Source: DASTPP01 sp035762175 (GTDB lineage: Bacteria > Myxococcota_A > Polyangia > Polyangiales > Polyangiaceae). Taken from it: a DNA stretch of 29,287 nt. Position 1 is the stretch's first letter, and each line of letters begins with the position of its first letter. The notes below the pieces were generated by a model, which was not told the origin of the DNA, did not search any database, and was given only the letters and a program-made list of their open reading frames with translations. The position numbers were made by a program, and so were the translations under genes. This document shows, in pieces, positions 25,401 through 29,287 of this stretch. The stretch lies in NCBI GenBank assembly GCA_035762175.1, contig DASTPP010000235.1, positions 1-29,287 of the forward strand, given 5' to 3'.

Positions 25401-28400
25401 CGCGCAGGCGCACGGCGGCCGGCACGTTGTACGAGGCCGCGGTGGGCTCGAGCTGCGCCAAGAACCACAGGCGCTCTTGCGCGAACGAGAGCGGCAGCGG
25501 CGCCCCGTCGCGGGGTCGCGCGGCGATCGGGGGCGGAGCGAGCGGGGCCGGGCCCGCGCCCCGCGCGGCCTCGATCGCCCGCGCTTGGCCGGCCACCGTC
25601 GGCGCCTCGAAGAGCGCCCGCAGCGGCACCTCGACCCCGAAGGCGCGCCGCACGCGCGCCGCGATCTGCGTCAGCAGCAGCGAGTGGCCGCCCAGATCGA
25701 AGAACGAGTCTTCGCGGGAGACGCGCGGCAGACCGAGCACGTCGGCCCAGATGCCGGCGAGCGACCCTTCGGTCGCGGTGCGCGGGGGCACGAAGTCGGG
25801 CGCGCCCCCCGACTCGGGGGCGGGTAGCGCGCGCCGGTCGGGCTTTCCGTTCGGGGTGCGCGGCAGCGCCGGCAGGAAGACGAAGGCGCGCGGCACCATG
25901 TACTCGGGCAGGCGCGCCTCGAGCCACGCGCGAAGCCCCTCGGCCGTCGGCGCCGGCTCGGACGCGGCCACGTAGGCGACCAGCCGCCTCGAGCCCGGGC
26001 GGTCTTCGCGCACCAGCACCGCGGCCTCTCGCACCGATTCGTGCTCGCCGAGGCGCGCCTCGATCTCGCCGAGCTCGATGCGGTAGCCCCGCAGCTTGAC
26101 CTGGTGGTCTCGGCGCCCGGCGAACTCGATCGCGCCGTCGGTCAGGTAGCGGCCGAGGTCGCCCGTGCGGTAGAGCCTGCGCCCCGGCTCGCGGCTGAAG
26201 GGGTCAGGCACGAACGCGGCCGCCGTGCGGCGGGCGTCGCCCGCGTAGCCGCGCCCGACCCCGATGCCGCCCACGTACAGCTCGCCGCACACGCCCACCG
26301 GCGCCGGCTCGAGCAGCGGGTCGAGGACGTAAAGTCGCAGGTGGTCGACCGGCCGGCCGATCGGAACCTGCGACGCGCCCTCGTCGGGCGGCTCGGTCAG
26401 CGGGTGCAGCGCCACGTCGTCCGAGCACTCGGCGGGCCCGTAGGCGTTCATCAGCGGCACGTGCGGGTAGCGCGTCAGCCACTCGCGCGCGAGCGCGGAG
26501 GGCAGCGCCTCGCCCGTCGGCAAGACCCAGCGCAGCCTCGCGAGGGCGGGCGGCTCGGCCCGCTCGCCCGCGGCCTCGAGCATGCCCTTGAGCACCGCGG
26601 GCACGACCTCGAGGACGGCCACCCCCCGCCGCTCGACGTGATCGAGCAGCCGGCCCGGATCGCGCGCGATCTCGTCGGGCACGATCTCGACTTCGCCGCC
26701 GAAGAGCGGCGCCGTCAAGAACTGCCACACCGAGATGTCGAAGCAGGGTGAGGCCGTCTGCGCGATGACGTCGCCGGGCCGGAGCGACAGCCGCGGCACC
26801 TTGCTCAGCATGTTGTTGAGCATGCCGCGCCGCTCGACCATGGCCCCCTTGGGCACGCCGGTCGAGCCGCTCGTGTAGATCACGTAGGCCAGGTGGCCGG
26901 GGCCGCCCCGGTCGGGCGGCGGCCCCTCGGCGTGGCCCTCGCCCATCAAGCCCTCGAAGGTCGCGAGGGCGGGCGGTCGCGCGGGCGCCACGGCGCGAAG
27001 GATCGCCTCTGCCCTTTCTCGAAGCGCCTCGCGCGTCAGCAGCAGGCACGCCTCGCTCGAGACGAGGGCCCTCGCCGCCCGCTCGCTCGGGTCGTCGGTC
27101 GAAAGAGGCACGTAGGCGCCGCCCGCCTTGAAGACGGCGACGATCATGGTGAGCAGCTCGAGCCCCCGCTCGTCGAGCAGCGCCACCCGCCGCTCGGGGC
27201 CGACGCCCCGCGCGGCGAGCGCGCTCGCCAGTCGGCCGGCGTCGCGGCCCAGTTCGGCGTACGTCAGGCGCCGGTCGCGGCACGCCGCCGCCACGGCGTC
27301 CGGCGCCCGCGCCGCCTGGGCGTCGAAGAGCGCGGCGTACGAAGAGAAGTCGGGCTCGGCCGGGGGGGCGTGGTTCCACTCGACGAGGGCCTGGCGGCGC
27401 TCGTCTGGCGTCAACATCGGCAGCTCGCCGAGGCGCGCGTCGGGCCGGTCGGCCATGCCCTCGAGCAGCGTGCCGAGGTGCCCGAGCAGCCGCGCGGCCG
27501 CGTCCGGCGGGACGGCCGCGCGGTCGTACGAGATCTTGAGCGGTAGCGCGGCGTCCGCCCAGGACATGATCGTAATCGGGTAATTCGTGTGCACTCGGTC
27601 CCGCACTTGTTGCACGCGGAAGGCGATTCGGCCTTCGCGCAGGGCGGGGTCGATCGGCGCGTTCTCGAACACCAGCAGGCTCTGAAAGAGCGGCCGGCCG
27701 CGCTCGACCTCGCTCCAGCCCTGGACGCTCGCGAGCGGCGCGTGCCCGTGCTGGCGCAAGAGCAGGTTTCGGTCTTGCAGGGCCTTGAGCCAAGGCAGAA
27801 GGGGCTCGCCGTCGGGCACCCGCACGCGCAGCGGCAGGGTGTTGATGAAGAGGCCCACGATCGACTCGACCCCCGGCAGCTCGGGCGGGCGCCCCGCGAC
27901 GGTGACCCCGAAGAGCACCTCGCGCTCGCCGCTGTAGCGGCGCAGCAGCAGGGCCCAGGCGCCCTGCACGAGCGTGTTGAGGGTGAGCCGGTGCCGCTGC
28001 GCCAGCGCGGCCAGCGCCGCCGTGGCCCCCGGCGACAGCCGGCTCACCAGGTCTTCGACCTGCTCGCCGCCCGCGGCGTCGGGCGGCCGGGCCCCGTCGA
28101 ACCCGAGCGGCGTGGGGTTCGTGAAGCCCCGCAGCTCGGCCCGCCAATGGGCCTCGGCGGCCGGCAGGTCTTGCCGGCCGAGCCAATCGATGTAGTCGCG
28201 GTAGGGGCGCGCGGGCGGCAGCGAGGGGGGCTCGCCCCGCAGCAGCGATTCGTAATAAGAAAGAAAGTCCATCATGATGAGCGACGTGCACCACTCGTCG
28301 AACAAGATGTGGTGAAAGCTGTGCACGAACTCGTAGGTTCGCTCGCCGAGGCGAACGAGCCGGAAGCGCGTCAGCGGCGCCTTGCCGAAGTCGAAGCCCT

Positions 28401-29287
28401 CTTCGAGCTCTCGGCGCAGCAAGAGGTCGAGGCGCGCCTCCTGGGCGGCCTCGTCGAGGTCGCGCCAGTCGAGCACGTCGAAGGGCAGCTCGACGCGCTT
28501 GTGGACGACCTGCAGCGGCCGCTTCTGGCTCTTCCAGGCGAAGGAGGTGCGGAAGACCGGGTGCCTGGCCGCCACGAGCTGCCAGCCCCGCACGAACGCG
28601 TCGGGCCGCAGGTCGCCCTCGAGGCGGTAGCGGTTCTGCATGAGGTAAATGCCAGAGCGCGGGCGCAGCAGCGTGTAAAACAGCATGCCCTCTTGCATCG
28701 GCGAGAGGGGGTAGACGCTTTCGACGTTCGACGCGGGGTCGGGGCCGTTGTTCGTAGACACGGGTAACCTGCCGATCTCTTCCAAGAGGTCGCGCCACTC
28801 TTCGGGCGAGAGTTCTGCGCCGGGGTCTGCGGCCGGGGGCGGCGCCTCGGCCGGCTCGGGCGCGGCCGCCTCCGCCCGCTCCGCGGCCGCGGCGATCGTG
28901 GGGTGCTCGAAGAGCAGCTTGGGCGTCAGCCGCAGCCCGTGCCGGGCGGCGCGCGCGATGATTTGTAGGGTCATGATCGAGTCGCCCCCGAGCTCGAAGA
29001 AGTCGTCCTCGACGCCGACTCGCTCGTGGCGCAGCACCTCGGCCCAGATCGACGCGAGAACGCGCTCGGCCTCGGTGCGAGGCGGCACGTAAGGCCGGTC
29101 GGCGGCCGGCGCGTCGGGGGCGGGCAGGGCCCGGCGGTCGAGCTTCCCGTTGGGCGAGAGGGGCATCGCGTCGAGCACGCGGATGGGCCAGGGCAGCATG
29201 GCCGCCGGCAGCGAGCGGGCGAGCGCGGCGCGCAGCGCCTCGGGCTCGGGCGCCCGCTCGCCCGCGCGACCCGTCACGTACGCCACG
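22435..29287 (-). CDS. NRPS, 5' part outside window: A(end)-PCP-C-A-PCP-C-PCP-E
   Basis: The frame is open to the window edge; the visible 2283 residues begin inside an A domain (A10 motif SPNGK, Lys48). PCP has Ser103 in LGGDS. C 190-630 carries HHILFDE (325-331) in place of HHxxxDG. A 650-1155 has pocket D850 I851 W854 E893 L922 T924 A948 D956 D957 K1148, giving DIWELTADDK, the same code as A2 of the next gene. PCP has Ser1202. C 1262-1700 has HHIVSDG (1396-1402). Directly after it, with only a Pro/Ala linker, comes PCP 1728-1795 (Ser1762, LGGDS), then an epimerisation domain 1815-2255 (HHLVIDG 1948-1954, EGHGRE 2087-2092, TVGWFT, NYLGQWD). No adenylation domain serves that PCP in cis. The acidic C-terminal tail (LLPQELDAILAQMS) may be a docking segment for the next protein. 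It is probably co-transcribed with the next gene. Confidence 0.93.
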   Translation of the reverse strand, partial: VAYVTGRAGERAPEPEALRAALARSLPAAMLPWPIRVLDAMPLSPNGKLDRRALPAPDAPAADRPYVPPRTEAERVLASIWAEVLRHERVGVEDDFFELGGDSIMTLQIIARAARHGLRLTPKLLFEHPTIAAAAERAEAAAPEPAEAPPPAADPGAELSPEEWRDLLEEIGRLPVSTNNGPDPASNVESVYPLSPMQEGMLFYTLLRPRSGIYLMQNRYRLEGDLRPDAFVRGWQLVAARHPVFRTSFAWKSQKRPLQVVHKRVELPFDVLDWRDLDEAAQEARLDLLLRRELEEGFDFGKAPLTRFRLVRLGERTYEFVHSFHHILFDEWCTSLIMMDFLSYYESLLRGEPPSLPPARPYRDYIDWLGRQDLPAAEAHWRAELRGFTNPTPLGFDGARPPDAAGGEQVEDLVSRLSPGATAALAALAQRHRLTLNTLVQGAWALLLRRYSGEREVLFGVTVAGRPPELPGVESIVGLFINTLPLRVRVPDGEPLLPWLKALQDRNLLLRQHGHAPLASVQGWSEVERGRPLFQSLLVFENAPIDPALREGRIAFRVQQVRDRVHTNYPITIMSWADAALPLKISYDRAAVPPDAAARLLGHLGTLLEGMADRPDARLGELPMLTPDERRQALVEWNHAPPAEPDFSSYAALFDAQAARAPDAVAAACRDRRLTYAELGRDAGRLASALAARGVGPERRVALLDERGLELLTMIVAVFKAGGAYVPLSTDDPSERAARALVSSEACLLLTREALRERAEAILRAVAPARPPALATFEGLMGEGHAEGPPPDRGGPGHLAYVIYTSGSTGVPKGAMVERRGMLNNMLSKVPRLSLRPGDVIAQTASPCFDISVWQFLTAPLFGGEVEIVPDEIARDPGRLLDHVERRGVAVLEVVPAVLKGMLEAAGERAEPPALARLRWVLPTGEALPSALAREWLTRYPHVPLMNAYGPAECSDDVALHPLTEPPDEGASQVPIGRPVDHLRLYVLDPLLEPAPVGVCGELYVGGIGVGRGYAGDARRTAAAFVPDPFSREPGRRLYRTGDLGRYLTDGAIEFAGRRDHQVKLRGYRIELGEIEARLGEHESVREAAVLVREDRPGSRRLVAYVAASEPAPTAEGLRAWLEARLPEYMVPRAFVFLPALPRTPNGKPDRRALPAPESGGAPDFVPPRTATEGSLAGIWADVLGLPRVSREDSFFDLGGHSLLLTQIAARVRRAFGVEVPLRALFEAPTVAGQARAIEAARGAGPAPLAPPPIAARPRDGAPLPLSFAQERLWFLAQLEPTAASYNVPAAVRLRGALDAGRLARAFEALAERHEALRARFVDSDGSPAVVTGAGRLVDFALTDLSALAAGEREDEARRSLERRASQPFDLAIGPLARASLVRLDEREHVLLVVLHHIVSDGWSMNVLVREIAELYAADAEGREPALAPLPVQYADYARWQREWLQGPALERQLAYWRQRLGGELPALSLPTDRPRPAARSYRGARHAFALPPALAADLLGLARGQGVTPFVLLLAGFKALLGHYAGQTDLCVGTPIANRTLVELEPLIGFFANTLVIRTDLGQDPPFTELVVRVREGVLEAQAHQDLPFERLVQALRPARNLGQTPLFQAMFSLAEAQPRAGAGTGLEMLPFEVDAGSSQFDLSLHMALEPGGLSASFEYSTDLFESRTVDRMAGEFCALLEGVVARPTARLSELPLPARPTPAARVPAGAAPESPPPAPKAPDAEPRTAEEALLAQVWAGVLGRTRVGAHDNFFELGGDSILSLQVVARARAAGLAITARQMFQYQTLAELAAAARAAPAPGASPDEGPVQGPAPLTPIQRQFFARELANPHHWNQALLLATTEPLARSALEAAVRALVLHHDALRLRYTRDGAGAWRQAHADGEAADVVHWVDLSGVPEAGRREALEAHAARWQASLDLGSGPLVRAVAFDLGPGRPGRLLLVAHHLVIDGVSWRILLEDLQAAHDQAQRGEPIRLPGKTTSFKRWAERLRAAADDATLQREAAFWLDLPWGQVRPLPVDEPSAEPTEASSSTVSVALDEADTRDLLAAASEAGRTRIEELLLAALATALARWAGGGAVAVEVEGHGREELEGEEFDLSRTVGWFTSAYPVVLEVEPGAGPGAALGAVKERLRRLPRRGLPYGVVRELGAGPVAEQLRRLPGAAISFNYLGQWDGALGAGARFSPAAESPGAERDPHNALPYELAVDAAVYGGRFEATWAYSGARYRRETVEAVCALFRDALRGLIAHCLSPEASAYAPSDFPDVELLPQELDAILAQMS
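27818..27882. repeat. 65-bp exact repeat, copy in upstream NRPS gene
   Basis: Partner of 18098-18162 in the C domain with the HHILFDE motif. Exact DNA identity amid diverged flanks points to a recent block duplication or gene conversion between the two C-A-PCP-C segments. Confidence 0.85.

Overview
The window is very GC-rich with long overlapping open frames, GTG/TTG starts and short intergenic gaps. Together with the gene content (a TonB-dependent receptor carrying its own TonB-like domain, a Gly-rich lipoprotein, large NRPS genes, a free-standing Fis-type HTH protein) this suggests a myxobacterium-like Myxococcota chromosome. That taxonomic call is inference; no marker gene is present.

Left edge (1-2650): a mosaic accessory strip. 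It holds a 166-bp MITE-like element with 21-bp terminal inverted repeats and CTAG at both ends, a 5'-truncated ParE/RelE-type toxin remnant, a small Fis-type DNA-binding protein behind a near-perfect palindrome, tRNA-Ser(UGA), and an unrecognised antisense gene whose frame runs into the tRNA.

Middle (2650-9321, + strand): a ferric-siderophore uptake operon. An AT-rich island with a Fur-like operator precedes a TonB-dependent receptor fused to a TonB C-terminal-like domain, a surface lipoprotein, a PepSY-type inner-membrane protein (probable ferric-siderophore reductase), and DUF3325- and DUF3649-like small membrane proteins. A strong 21-bp hairpin separates this operon from the convergent genes.

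Right (9491-29287, - strand): three collinear NRPS genes, the first cut by the window edge. Reading order is: gene 1 ...A(end)-PCP-C-A-PCP-C-PCP-E; gene 2 C-A-PCP-C-A-PCP-C-TauD; gene 3 degenerate C-A-PCP-TE. Two adenylation domains read as the aspartate code DLTKVGHVGK. Two others share the code DIWELTADDK, which I cannot assign, although its acidic residues suggest a cationic substrate. The fused TauD/SyrP-like dioxygenase, the Asp codes and the linked Fe-regulated uptake genes together suggest a beta-hydroxyaspartate-containing peptide siderophore.

The most unusual parts of the assembly line are a C-PCP-E unit with no adenylation domain, a final module split between two proteins (C-TauD on one, degenerate C-A-PCP-TE on the next) whose degenerate C resembles the 'interface' domains that recruit Asp beta-hydroxylases, and a C-A-PCP-C block duplicated at a constant 9,720-bp offset.
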